From: Serinus canaria
Lineage: Eukaryota > Chordata > Aves > Passeriformes > Fringillidae
Assembly (NCBI RefSeq): GCF_022539315.1
Contig: NC_066326.1
Coordinates: 13,160,601 to 13,224,600, forward strand
Direction of reading: 5' to 3'
Length of the DNA: 64,000 bases
The first letter of the stretch is position 1. The number at the start of each line of letters is the position of its first letter. Of this stretch, positions 39,423 through 52,798 are shown piece by piece. A program made the position numbers and the translations under genes. Below the pieces are notes generated by a model that was not told the origin of the DNA, searched no databases, and saw nothing but the letters and a program-made list of their open reading frames with translations.

Positions 39423-42400
39423 CTGAAACATGAACAGGAAGGTTTCGTTTGTCAGAATGTTACAACAGACCTGTCTGTGATTAAGGATTTCTGAATACTT
39501 CAGACCAACTTCTTAGGCTTAAATGATCACATACACCAATTAACAAAATAATTCCCAGTCAATTTTTCTGACTCTTCAAGTAACACTAAACTAAGGATGT
39601 GTTAGTACAATAATAATGCAAAGGCATCACATTTTGATACATTTTTGGCTACTTACTCAATCAAATAATTTTGTTTGTGTTTTTATTTAGAGATATGCTT
39701 CATATTTTCCTTTCCACTTTGTATAGTAATTTTATATAACTTCCAACTATTTTCCCAGTAGGTTTTTGGAATAATAAAAAGAATTTTTTCTGAAATTAGC
39801 TTTGACAGTACACACCTCTAAAAGGTGGTAGATTCTAATCATTAGCTCATTGAAGTATAAATGCATTTTATCACTCAGTATTACTATTAGACTTGTTAAA
39901 AACTGTTCCACACAAGAAGACAAGACAATTAATTTGTAAGAAGAAAATGAAGCCCTGTGTGGTGGGAAGCAGCAGGGGAGGCAGTGCCTTTGTCAGGTGC
40001 TATTTCAGTCTTCACAACTGGCTAAAAACTCCAAAAGAACTGCAAAACAGAAAAGGGCATTTCAACCCAACTAGTAGAGAAAAAATGTCACGGCAAGACA
40101 TATAACACTGAAAGATCAGTTTAAAGAAAAAGAAGACATGATTTCAGAATGAGATAAAAATCACCTTAATTCCACTTCCAATAACTTTCAGAAACCAAAC
40201 AGATCCCAAAAAGCAGGAGTCCCCTGCTCTTAATGAGCCAAACAGCATAGTTCAACTTCCCAACTTAAAGAGAGCTCTTTTCAGTAACAGACTGGTTTAC
40301 CTCAGTCTCTCTTTGCTACCATCTTGGAGCCCTTGTTGGACTGGGGGATCTGTCCAGCTCTGTGCCCAGACATTCCTGGGCAGCTGTGTGCTTAATTCCC
40401 ATGGGCAAATACCAGAATGTGCAAAAGCTAATTGCAGACTCATCTACCTAATTGACATGCATAATCTTGGTAATTCTGAATGCAAATTAGGCACACAATT
40501 ATGACAATCAGACATTGATGTCTGATTACAAAATTACAGGGTCAGAGCTCCACAGAAGTCGAGTGAGGAAGCCCAGAAGTGCTCAGCTGGGGAGGTGTCT
40601 GTGATCACCCAAAAGGGTCTGAAAGACACGAGCTGAGGAGAATGAGGATACAAATCCACATGTGCAGGTAAGTCAGGATGAGGTCTTCCAAAAACTTCAA
40701 TGATGAGAAGGAACCCAGGATGGTTTTTAATGTCCTTCATGTTCTGTGTGTCATGGGACAGCCACACAGAACACTGAAATTACACCACTGTTGCACATGG
40801 CTTTGGCATAACTGAACAAGAGGGCAGATTCATAACCAATTATCATGATTGAACTTGGAATTTCTCTTATAATGAGGTTGTTGAAAGCATCTTATGGTAC
40901 ACCCTAGTGTATTCCCCTTTTCTAGCCTCACAGTTAAATGAACAACTGTAGAGATTTGGGCTCATGCTTTAAATTACATTAAATTTTCATTGTTCAGGGA
41001 TTAGGTAAAACTGTCTCTCAAAATATGATAACAACTTGCATTTTTGTTACTTCTTAGTTTCCTACTTTTGATTTACTAGGATTTAAGAGTTAATGAATTC
41101 AAATAATTCAAGTTAAGAAATTTATTTCAGCAAATCTGTGCTTGGGAGTTGACACTTATTCAGAGCCCTTTTCATGATTCAGAATGCAGGCAAAGTTAGG
41201 GAGGAAGAGAGGGCAATCTGAATACAGGCAAGAATTGGTTTTCCTTTCCCAATTCCAGGTCATTGCAGGCAATTTAAAAACTCTTCTGAGATGAAGGCCA
41301 GAAACTGAATTTTTCCTTCGTGGCAGAAGCTGTCAAACTTGTAGCCAAAATGAGACACTGATTTATCTAGCCCATACAAAACCTGAAGAATGATTTGCTA
41401 ATTTTGTGGCAATTCTGAGGAAATTCTAAGGCAACGCCTTCTTCTGGTCTCTTGTCTGTGTTGTAATGGCCCCACAAGGTTTACTGAGATTAGACAAGCT
41501 GACTGGTATCTGTGATCACAAGAAGATGACAAATATTTATATTCTGGAAGCAAAGGGAAAGTGGTCACCCCCTCCAAGCAAAGAGAGTCCAGTGTCTGCA
41601 CAACCATGGGGGAAATGATTTGGCTTCCATTAAAATAATACAAGAATACTCCATAACCTTCAAAGTTTTATCCTTTCCAAACAAGAACAAAAGGAAAAGA
41701 ACAATCAGCCATCTTCATTTGACATCTGACAGCAGGAAGCAAACACATCTGAAAACAGGTGAGGATACATTAACACAGAGACCTGAGCTCCAGTTCTCCA
41801 GTTCCAGGTAGGGGCTGTGACATCCAGCCCATCTCAGACACTCAGAAAGAAGCACAGAAGATTCCAGCTGAGGCCATCCCAAAGGCCCAGCATTCCTGTT
41901 CACTGTAGCAAACATTTGCAGGATTACACCACTGGTTCTTCTCCCCAGCATCACAACAGACAGTGTCACAGCAGGGAGCTTGGCTCACCTTGTCACTGGC
42001 ACACAGATGGGACCTCACAGGGTGCCTTCATGCATCTTGACATGAGAGCACTGCCTAAAGCCTCACACAGAGATACAGCACTCAGTAAGTTGAGCTTGCC
42101 ATGGTCTGCAGCAGATCCCTCTCCTGGCAGTCCTGGAAACCTGTTTCCCTTTATAATGTCTCTCTCTGGCACTGACAAAATGGAAGGAAACCAATTGCAA
42201 GTTTACTCTCATAAACTGACCAAATCAAGTCCCCATCTCTACTCTTCCCATGTATCTAGAAAAAAATAATGCATTTTTAAAATTACTTTTATTCACTTAA
42301 GGGCTTCAGAATTGGTTAATTGAGTTTAATTTTTATTATAACCACCAAAGTTTTTATCTAATTCTTGTTAAGCCAATATGCTGCTCAGGAGTCCCAGTAA

Positions 42401-45400
42401 CTTGCACAAATATTTTCTTAGAGCCTACTTATGTTTACCAAAAAATAAGGTATCGCTTCTGATGAGTAGGAATACCCAAATTAGATTGGGTACAGGACCA
42501 TGGATTGAAGCCAACAAACAAAGTATTTTCCACTGATTCCAAAAAGGAACAGTTCACAACTAATATATGCACAGAGGTTATACAGTTACACTGGGAGAGC
42601 ATGATATTTGCTATAAACTGTCTGACAAGGCTGAGCTTCCTAGAGAAAGGCATTATTAATGGCTCCAGGTTTCCTTGTCAGCTTTACTGCAAGTCTTTGC
42701 TACTTCTAGAATTACTTCCCATGCCTATCCACACATGCTGGAACTCCAAATGGCCCTGGGACATGCTTGGCAAGGATTTCTCAGATTTGTGAAGATGGAC
42801 TGCATCAGCACATAAACAGGAAAGAAAGAAAGAAGCCAGTCAGAAGGCCTGTGTGAGGTGGGAGAGTGATGTTCACCTGTGTGTCACAGGGAGCTTTACC
42901 CTCATGCACTGACAGATAAATGTGTAAAATGCCTTTAGGCATCAGCCCATTCCAAACCCTTGGTCAGGGCAATTACAGGTGACCTGGCTGTCATGATCAT
43001 CCAGCCCCTTCTGTTTCCTGACCTGCTCTGTTGGAAAAGAAGGGGGGTTTTGGGGAAAAAAGAATCATAAAAACGATGCTGAACAAAGAGCTCAAGATTC
43101 AATACACTCAGATTCAAACCAAATTCTTCTTAAGTAAATTAGTTACTGCAATAGAAAATGTCAGACCAAATTTCAGTGGTCAGGGCCTTACTGAAAGTTT
43201 TGAGGGCCTATGGCAGCTTGACAGTTTTAAAATAAGAGTAGACTTCAGTGAGACTTTACTATTTTGGGGGTTTTAACAGCTAAGCAATGCAGGTTTTTTT
43301 TTTTTAATTTTTTTGCCATCTGACAGAGATGGATAGATAAATATGCAAAAGTAATTTGCTTAAATAAAATTCAATATGCAAAATTTGTATTTACCAGCCT
43401 CTTATTGGCAATTTCACTTAGCTTCTTTGCTGAATCAGTCTTCTGGTTATTTAATTTCTGGTAATTGCATAGAAAAATAAAAGCTTTTTGGAAGTTATAC
43501 ATTACATCTGTCTATTTCTGTCATTCGAATTTACACTGGGGTAAATTCTTGATTTAGTTTGGAGTTACTGTGCCTATCTGTGCATCTAGAAGATGATATA
43601 TTTCATCTGGAAACATTTACAGAGAAATGTCCTCAACCCATATATAGTACATTAAAAAAACATATAAAAGAGGAATGTATATTGTAATATTGTTACTTTA
43701 AATCTGAAGTTACATTAAATCAGATTGTCATCCGATTCCTTTGGGGTAGGTAAATTGTAACATGGAGTTTCTCAAAGATGAAAACCTCTTGGCCCAAGAA
43801 AACTAGTATTAAAATAGGCAGTTCCACATGTTTGCAATTTGTGGAGAAAGTGCAGACGGTGACAGAATAGTGTCTGAACTATTTCCCACTCTTTTTTAAA
43901 TTTGTGTGCAGCAAATTGATACACTTCAAGGTAGCAGCTGTTTAACACTGATGCCAAATTATAAAATAGTCTGGTAAAATTCAAATATACCTTGCATATT
44001 TTATATTACCAAACCACATTTAGGATCACAGATTAATTTCAACCTCAGTTATGCTACCCAATGTAATTACAGATTTAATTTTTTGTGATAAACCAAACTT
44101 AAAGCAAGTTCTGCAAATTAGGGATAGCTTACAATTACCACATATCTGAACTGGACTGCCCTGTAGCTGTGTGCCAACACAAAAATTTATGACAATTGCT
44201 AGGCTGTGAAAACTTTTAGAAGTAAGAGGAGACAGAGTGACACCTGCCATATCACCTGACTTTATAATTATTCCAAAAACAAATTACTGTGTTCTCCCAT
44301 TGTAAAATGAAAGCTGAAACCCACTATCTTGGAAGAACAAGAGTACTGGGATTCCTTTATGTATCTGAGGAAAGCATACATTAACATCAGTCACATCACT
44401 GTCGTATCAAAACACAAACATATTTGAAGTTGTGACTTTGTCTTTTACAAACACATGAAGCAAACTCAATTCAATAAAGTTTCTGAAGAGAAAAATGCTT
44501 TCTGAAGTGTACCTGACAGAAATTCCAGGTTGCTCTCAAAGCTACACACAACAAGCACTTCCAGAACCAGCAGTTTTGCAGAAAAGTAATAGAACAACTT
44601 GCTCAGAACCTGGGGAAGTTTCTAAACAGATTATACAAATTACACTAGCATCTCCTCCTTGCAGGTTGTTGCCAGCAGTAAGAAAAACTAAAGTTAAATG
44701 AAGATTTACTGAAGTCTGTGTTACTTGGCTGTTCTTTAGGCTGGCAGGGAAGAGGTCTAGATGCTTAAACCCTTACTTCTTTCAAAGTATCTTCACACTT
44801 TCTCAAAGAAAAGCACGTTACAGGCTGGAGATTTGGGACTGAAAATGGTTTTTCTCCAACCTTTGTTCTTTTCCCATCACAAAAATGCACAGGTGTGTTA
44901 AACATTAAAAAGCTTAATGATAATAAATGTGTTTGGCGTCCCTCAAAAATCTACTGTAATAGAGCAGGCATTTATGAATGCTTTAACAAAAGAGTGCTCT
45001 TGATCAAGTAACCCCTAACTTGTTAAGGGTTAGGCTTGTTCAAAAACCATTCCTGCTTTTGCTATGCCAATTACTGTGAAATCTGTACCCATCATCAAAA
45101 CATTCATTTAGCCAGGCTGAACATTGCAAAGGTAAAAGTACTGATGCTGTGTTTTCTATCTGACTGCTCTCTTTACTTAACAAAACGATGCAGGATCAGG
45201 AGTCTTTGGCTAACATGAGCTCCATTACCATATAAATTAAGAAGTCTAACTTTTCACCCCTTACTGATATAGCTGTGAGAAGAGAGTTCAGTTCAGATAT
45301 TCCAGATGAGTCTTAACTCTTAAATTAAGTAAAGATGCAAATGGACTGAAGACTGCACATTCTAGAGGAAAAGAATGCTTCAGCAATAATAACTGGGATG

Positions 45401-45846
45401 TTTTTCAGAGAGAAATGCAGTTTCCTTCCTCTGTGTGCACTTTGTACAGATTTACTCTACTGTCAGGCATATGTTCTTACCTGAAAGGCAGAGAAAAATG
45501 GAAGGAGGGGGATGGAACTGAAGTTGGGTTTGTAATATCTTCCCTGGTGCTTGCAACAGGAAACTAAAAAACATTACTGAAGGGAAAGTGTCACCACGGA
45601 GTGGATAGAAAAGAGCTACAATGCTTTAAATGCTTTTTCATTCTTTGATGAGAACGGATTTTTTTCTTTTAGGTAAGTTTTCCCTTACTACTGTGGTCCA
45701 GAAAATAATGGCAAGTGTTCTAGAGCCAGTGTGTGGAATGAACACTGTGTTTACAATACTGCTTCCATCCCAAACAGAGAAGAGGTGGGGGGGAGGACCA
45801 AGAGTGACAGTGTTTCAATGAGAAAATGCATCAAGCAGACAGCTTT

Positions 45847-45871
45847 TTTTCTTTTTTCTTTCTTTCTTTTC
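45847..45871. repeat. (TTTC)n pyrimidine tract
   Basis: T-rich sequence runs into CTTTCTTTCTTTTC. It is a simple pyrimidine repeat. Confidence 0.88.
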
Positions 45872-46039
45872 TAAGACTAATTGAATTTTCTGAACGTCTG
45901 GCTCTGTGGAAGCCTGTTACATTCCTGAACATTATGGCTGGGAGTTCCTGCAACCCATCCCTGAATGGGAACAAGCATGTTCCTTTGCTACCCCTAATCC
46001 CACTGAATATTCAGCACCAGCACCACTAAGAAGCACCCA

Positions 46040-46390
46040 TTTCCCAGGCTGCTCTAAGCCCTGAGCCTGAAGCTGTTTCCTGTAGCCTACAAACAAATCC
46101 TTCCATTCCCTGCAGATGCTCCCAGGTCTGGTTTTCCCTAGACAGGCTGGGGATGGGAGCAGAAGAGGCTCTGGCTGTAGCCCAGCTGCTGGGGCTGCTG
46201 TGGGTGCCAAAGCCAGGATCCACTCACTCCTGGACCTTGGACAGCCAAGGCTGTGCTGGGAAGGGCTTGGCAGGAGCAGGGCTGGCAGTGCTGGCACCAA
46301 GAGCCCTCCAGCAGGAGCAAACACCACATTCAGTCCTACCGAAAAAGGAGGACTTGATCTCTCCCCACACCCAGCCCTGGCCAGTATAAT
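46040..46390. other. GC-rich, CpG-poor intronic block
   Basis: This block is rich in CAGCTG, GGCTG and CAGGAGCAGG words between AT-rich flanks, with open frames on both strands (131 codons each way) that carry no recognisable domain. Its composition is like the blocks at 8.84, 24.68, 54.77 and 56.15 kb. Its origin is unknown to me. Confidence 0.45.
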
Positions 46391-46918
46391 TTCATTTATT
46401 CTGCTGAGAAGCCTGGTTTGCCCTTCAGCTCTCTACAAACGAAGTGCAAGTGATAAGGACAGCCATTCTTCTGCAGTCTGTTTCTTTGTTTTGCTAAAGT
46501 TGAGAGATTAAACACGATTCAAAGAAAGCCATTCAGCATCTTTAAGTGACATCCTCAGAGTGGAAAGATTCCATCTGAACACATCTGAGCCTTGCAGGAA
46601 GACAGCAAAGTAGTTCTTCAATACATAATTTCCAGACAAATATAGACTGGGGTACTGATCCTGTGAGAGCAATTTTTATGTGGAGTTATTGAGACAGCTG
46701 CCTTCCTCGTGAGATTAAAAGCTCCAAACATCTCAGAGTAATTTCTTATCTCTGCTTCTAAGAACTGCCTGCATTTGGTACAAGTGGTGTCAGATGAACC
46801 TAGCAAGATGCAGTTAGCAGGAACTGGGGGGTGCATCCATGTGTATCAGAGGGGGATTTTTTTCTTTAAGAGTCATTTAACGGGAATTTTTTATATTGAA
46901 ACTCATGTATTATGGCTA

Positions 46919-46951
46919 AAAAAAAAAAAGAGAGAGAGAGAGACAGAGAGA
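46919..46951. repeat. A-run followed by (GA)n
   Basis: An A run of about 11 bases is followed by GAGAGAGAGAGAGAC and AGAGAG. It is a purine-only microsatellite. Confidence 0.93.
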
Positions 46952-47738
46952 ATTGCCAAAATGGTAGGAATTCAAGTTTATTCAGCATAAGCTAATGATT
47001 GGATAAAACTACCTGGTTCCATGCATGTTTCCAGCCACAGTGCTGCATTAAGTGATATGTGTCTTAAGAAAGGTCAGGACTATGAAATACAACATAAAAG
47101 AGTGGTCAAGTGAACTGTTAAAAATTCAGTCCCTGAAATCATCAGCATCATACATCTCCTCTTCCACATAAAAGAAAACTGTAGCAATATGAAATACCAT
47201 TACAGCAAATTTTAATTGTTTCCATACAAAGTTATCATTTTAAAATAGATATTTGCCAGCTAAAGAAAAATTGTTCTAACTTTTTAAAAATACTTGTATT
47301 TGTTTTGGTGCTAGTAAAGTTTATACTAACAGATGTGATCATCATTGCACCCATTCAGTTGACATAAAAGGGAAGGATAGGAAGTTCTGAACCAAAGATA
47401 TAGCTACATTTTCAGATCTAGGTTGGAATTTAAAAAAAATCAGGCAGATGTAGACATATGTAAACTGAAACAATAGATTATATCAAAACATTGCCTGTCA
47501 ATCTCCTGCTCTGCTTTGCAAGTACAGAAACATGTTCACATGCTGATAATGACTGCTTGGAAAAGCTACAAAAGACAATGTTTGCCTGGATATTTTTCTT
47601 GGGTTCTTCATCATTTAATCAACAAAAGAAAAAAAGAGTTATTATTATTACCAGTGAACTTGCAAAGGAGTATGAGAAAGTGTAATTTTATCTTCTTTTT
47701 TCTATGATATTACAATGGACCAATGGCAATTACACCAG

Positions 47739-47779
<41 letters not shown>

Positions 47780-47810
47780 AACCCCCCCCCCCAAAAAAAA
47801 ACCCCAAAAA
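47739..47810. repeat. Extreme homopolymer cluster: A39, G, A3, C11, A9, C4, A5
   Basis: Counting directly, A fills 47739-47777, followed by one G, three A, eleven C (47782-47792), nine A, four C and five A. Such a tract is very prone to replication slippage and sequencing error, so the true length is uncertain. Confidence 0.97.
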
Positions 47811-48531
47811 CTACAGGAGTAGTCTGATGTATCTGTGAGACTCACAGAAATAAAAGTAATAACCCAAACAATTGAATACTCTTGATGAGTTCCAAAACAC
47901 AGCTAAATAACTCTGATAGCTCTGGACCAGTTTTGGAATGTGCACATGAAAAACATCTGAGGACATCTTGTTTCTATGGGCCTGACCAAAGAGCTCTGGA
48001 TTCAAGAGAAACCTCTCCAGTTAATTCAGTGAGTTTTTGATGAGGCCCCCAGGTAAATTTGCTGTGTCAGTACAGTCAAATCACACATCTTACAACAGGA
48101 TCAGATATTTCAGCAAGCTGTTTTTAACTGGGTTCAGGAGCATGATAACTGAATTACTCCTGTAGGATTAAGTGGCTGTCCACCTCCTTGGACAATCTCT
48201 ACTTTGTACTCTGAGCTATACTGGGGACAATGGAACTTTTGTGCCTTCTTGTGTTTAGGCAAATAAATTTTTAACTTCATTACAGTGTCTAGAAAAATGA
48301 TATAAGAATATATAAGGTCACATATAAGAAAGAAATGAAGATTGGCAAAGTCATGGTATACAGAAATGCACCAAACTATTACATGCTACCTATCTCAGGT
48401 TTTTTTTTAGTTCCACCCTTTCAAGGAAACAAGGCCTACCTTACAAATATAACCAACTAGAAAAAAGTTTAATTATGTCCCCAAATCTTGCATATATTAT
48501 TTAGTTTACAGACAAAGGACAAAGTTATTCT

Positions 48532-48550
48532 CTAAATAAATAAATAAATA
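48532..48550. repeat. (TAAA)n microsatellite
   Basis: This is a short run of four or more TAAA units. Confidence 0.9.
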
Positions 48551-50135
48551 GTTTCCCTAATCAGAAATTCAATCAACATTTACTCTGAAAAACAAAATAT
48601 GAACTTTTACTTAGTTATTTTGAAAAATTGAGCTCTGTTCTTAAAATCTGGGCATCATCTGGCTGGCATAAAAACTTTTTGATCAATTAAATTAAAATCT
48701 GATATTTAGTAACATATGGGTGTGGGGTAATCTGCATTTTGATCAGTTGCAGAATGGCAGAAAGGTTAACTGTAGGATTGATTCCAGACAAGACATCTGG
48801 GCAATACATTTGAATTTTTAGGTCTGCATCTAGAACTTGCACAGATTTCCTGTGGCTCATTTGATGTAGCCACAATAAAGTGCTTGTTTAGAAAGCTGCA
48901 TCATAATTCACAAATGAGGAACTTTAACATTAAATTATTAAAAACAATTCCTGCCCACGTAGCAACCAAATGTTATTTAGATACCTACAGTGGTAAATAT
49001 CAAATGTATAAAAGTAGAAGCCCATGAAGAATAGTTTATGTAAAATGCAAAGAACTTTCGGGAGTGGCACAATGGAGTAAAGATCAGCACAACAAAATCA
49101 AGAATCATTTGTCTTGGTAAACAGAAGAGACCAGCAGTGACACACTGCAAAGGGGGTTGTCAGAGCTGTGTTCTCTGCTTCCTGTAACAGATCAATGACC
49201 AGGGGAGCACAGGTGAAGTACCACACTGGGTGTGCAGCTGAAACTTTTCTGTTCTCTTTCTTTTAGTGAAAATAGAAACTACTAAGACTACTACTAGCAA
49301 ATAGAAAGACTAGGACTGCTCCAGCCATGGGCCAGACTCAGGACAGAAGGACAAACCACTCTAAGACAGGAAGCCTTAGCAAGGAAGAAGTGGTATAATA
49401 ACAGAAAAGGCTCATTTTAACAGGTCTTTCCCACTACAAGAGTCACAGGGCTTTTCAGCCATCATATTTCATAATTTCACATGGCATAAACAATTTACCT
49501 CAGCTCCTACAGTCTGCCTGCACAGAACCACTGAAGAAAACTGTCAGGCAGTAAACTAAACTTCAAGATACAGATTCACACTGCAATCTCTCTTCAAATA
49601 AAATTTGCACTGTAGTCAGCATAATGGGGATTGTTTCCTAAAACATTCTAGCAGGATGAAACTAATCTGAACATTTTCACAGAACATTCTTGAATGAGTA
49701 CATTATTACATTGACAGACCTGTTTGGAATGTTAAATTCTTTTATTCTTATAGTATTACATTTGTTTGGAGATTTTGCTTCAATTTTAGTGTTACTTTGA
49801 GTTAAGAATGCAATCTCTTCCTCAGTACATTTTGTTAACAGAATGATAGTTCAATTTAAAGTGCTTGAAATACTTTCCTTAAAATAATTACCAAACTTTA
49901 TTACCAGTATATTTTCAGTGACTCCTGCAATTTCCCATTAAGTTTATTCAACCAAATTGACTAGCAGATTATTTCTTTCTTTCTGTGGAGTCACACAAAA
50001 CTCTTTGAAACTGCATGAGTAGAATAATTAATAAATTTTAATAAAGGAATGCATTGTACTAGGAAAAGATCATTCTAGCCCATTGTCACCCACTGCATCC
50101 CAGCTCTCCACTGTTTTGTTACTTTCATTCCTTAC

Positions 50136-50210
50136 CTCTTTGTTGGCTCTGTCTGCTTGAACTAATGTTCCATTCAGACACGGCTCTACGTAGTGCAGTT
50201 CTTCATTATA
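50136..50210 (-). CDS. CACNA2D3: CACNA2D3 internal exon, VWA domain
   Basis: This 75-base exon has exactly 25 codons in phase 0 at both ends: YNEELHYVEPCL, then NGT, then LVQADRANKE. The acceptor is a pyrimidine tract ending CTCTGCAG and the donor is GTAAGG. It continues the VWA domain after the second beta strand. Asn-Gly-Thr is a possible N-glycosylation site, and the nearby Cys is a conserved extracellular cysteine of this family. It is too short to appear as a long open frame; I found it by looking for the sequence expected between the first VWA exon and the exon at 39.3 kb. Because its length is a multiple of three, skipping it would keep the reading frame. Confidence 0.95.
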
Positions 50211-52388
50211 CTGCAGAGGAAAATACAAAGTATGATCAAAAATTTAATTAAAAGCTTGGAAGATACAAGTCAATTTAATGACTTAGAACTACAGTGAATG
50301 AAATATGCACAGAAAGCCACAACAAAAGGATTTTGTTCATTTTTAAAAGCTGGCTGAGGTATTTCTTTTCCTTTTACATGACTCCTAATTTTTCAGGGGT
50401 TTCTACTTCTAAAGGAGCATTGAATGGATGCTAAAACTCAGGTGGACTTAGGGGGACTATATACCACTAGCTGGCAAAAATATCCCTCAAATTGAAATAT
50501 CTGGATAATATTAAGAGATCATGTTTGACACATCACAAACTGAACTCACAATTAACTCATAATCCTTTTCTAGATATAAGAAAACTCCTGAAAAATATTT
50601 ATGGCTATTTAACATTTTAAAAGGTTAATACTGTGACAACTATACCAAAAATAACTCTGTAAACTGGATCAATCCTGTAAATGACTGACAATTTTCAAAA
50701 TTTCAGTCAAGCACAGATGGTTATTATACACAAAGTCAAGAATATGTGACAGATCTTGAAGCAAATATCTGTTTTTCTCACAAGGTGTAAGCTGCATAGC
50801 GTAGTCCTGCATTCAGAAGCATCCTAAGCATGAAAAATATAAAAGAAAACTCCTCTTCAGTCTTGTAACAAATGATTGACTGGAATTTGAAATTTGAGCT
50901 TGTTTCAATCTTTTAAACCTTTCAACACAGGTCACATTAATAAAGCAGTACCCCCAACAAATCGTTTTCTAGATAGAGCCTTAACTGAATTCCTTCTCCT
51001 GCTAATTTAATCTCCTTTAGAAGTAGATAACTTTATAATTATCACAGATCAAATTGTAAGCACTTTGCATCTAGGCTTTAGGTGGTTTCATCCTTTCATA
51101 AAGGATTGATTGAATCAGAACATCCACAGTAAACAACACAAAGAGAATCAGGGAAAACATTTCATTAAATTAATGTAAGCATTTACTCCCTTCTTCCTCC
51201 ACCTCAGTGGGAATAAAGAAAGCCCTCCAATGAGTGACTCATAACAAAAAGCTGCCTAGGCAGGGGTCTCTGTCACTGTGGATTCTCACTGTCTCTCTCT
51301 GCCTGTAGCTCCAGATTTGCTCCACTCCCTTCAGCTCTACACCACTGCTCTCTACAGCACAAGCCCTGGAACCTGATCCACTTTGGACACCTGTCGTCAC
51401 CATCCATTCCAGCAGGGCTCCACTCACCACATTCATCACCACATAATTACTCCTGCACAGGGAAGAGGATTAATCTGAACTGCATGGAGGCACTGTGCCA
51501 GACTCAGTCCTCAGCTACAAGGGAATACAAACCCAGAGTAACTTGCTATTGCTGGATGTACAGACGATTTATATCAGCATCAGCACAGGAACTGTTATAC
51601 AGAAACAAGCAAAAAATACTTTAATGATATATACACAGTTTCTGCAGCAGATTTGCATGCTGCCTAATTGTTTTATTGCCATCAGGGTTATTTCAATGTG
51701 TGAGAGTGTAAGGACTTTTCCATTGTTCCACAGGTAATACCAAGTAGAAGGCAAAGGCTTCTAGAACAGTTCAGAGTCACTGACAGTGTCCCGTGTGCAC
51801 CTCAGCCTCACAACAGTTTATTGATCTGATAAGTGATGTACTTGCCCCTGTAGTTTCTCTCTGCAGACTGCTTTCCAACCTATCTCCTGAGAGTCATTGC
51901 AAAATAATAATGCCAAATCTACACAGCATCTCTTATTATAGTCCAAAGTCAAGACCATACTCCATTCTATTATAAAAAATAAAATACTGAAAATCTGTGG
52001 CACTCTGGTACACCAGCCCCAACTTCCACGCTTTTTTCTGGCCATACACAGGTTTTTCTCAATATATTCTTTAATCAAGATACTTCCCAGTTCAGCCTGT
52101 TTTATCTCTGCAGCTGTCATTGGAAACTACAAGAGCATTCAGATTTATCTTTATATCATACCAGGCACAGTGTCTGCAATGTGCAATAAAATGCTAAAGG
52201 CTCAAACACTTGCATGTAAGTAAACTCAAGTTTTCCTAGTTTTGTTGCAACACCACTTTATTTTTTCTTTTAAACTTCTATAACCAGCAGCAAATAAAGG
52301 AAACAACTTCCTACTCTAGCAAGCCTTGCATCTAAATAGTTGCAGTTCCTGTCCAATAGGTTACTATAAGATTTAACAACTATTTTGA

Positions 52389-52411
52389 GTATATATATTA
52401 TATATATTATG
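52389..52411. repeat. TA-rich microsatellite
   Basis: Two TATATATAT-like runs are joined by TATTATA. Confidence 0.88.
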
Positions 52412-52754
52412 TAATGGTGTTCTAAGATAACAAGCATAACTTGGAAGTATTCTCTGAGTTGTGCATCTACTCTACAGGTATAAGGGAAAGCACAGTAAGA
52501 AAAATCTTTTTTATAAAAAGTGTAAAAGTTTCTTAAGGTTTGAATTCTTGCAAGGGTGCATTTTAATAACCTCTTTTAATTCTTATCTCTTTACTAATTG
52601 GATACACTTTCTAATAATTTTTTAAAATCTCAAATATAAAGAGATCAAAAAATTGACTGGATAGAATTATTTCAGTCCTTAATGAAATTCCCAACAGAGC
52701 ATCTGCCTAAGTCCACCAAAACTGGACTTCTGATGTGACATGCATCACTGAAAT

Positions 52755-52798
52755 AATAACAATTGAAACAATAACAATTGAAACAATAACATTGAAAC
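52755..52798. repeat. Tandem repeat, three copies of a 15-base unit
   Basis: The unit AATAACAATTGAAAC occurs exactly at 52755-52769 and 52770-52784, and with one base missing at 52785-52798. It is a small intronic minisatellite. Confidence 0.95.

Larger units (their letters stand above)
39423..50135 (-). other. CACNA2D3: CACNA2D3 intron (10,713 bases)
   Basis: This intron lies between the YNEEL exon and the HFREH exon. It holds a GC-rich CpG-poor block at about 46040-46390, a TTTC-rich tract near 45.85 kb, a GA repeat near 46.93 kb, an A39/C11/A9 homopolymer cluster at 47739-47801 and a TAAA repeat near 48.53 kb. No other coding sequence is supported. Confidence 0.9.

Noticed and set aside
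46138..46511. Open frames on both strands near 46.2 kb
   Set aside because: These are composition-driven, without domains or splice support.
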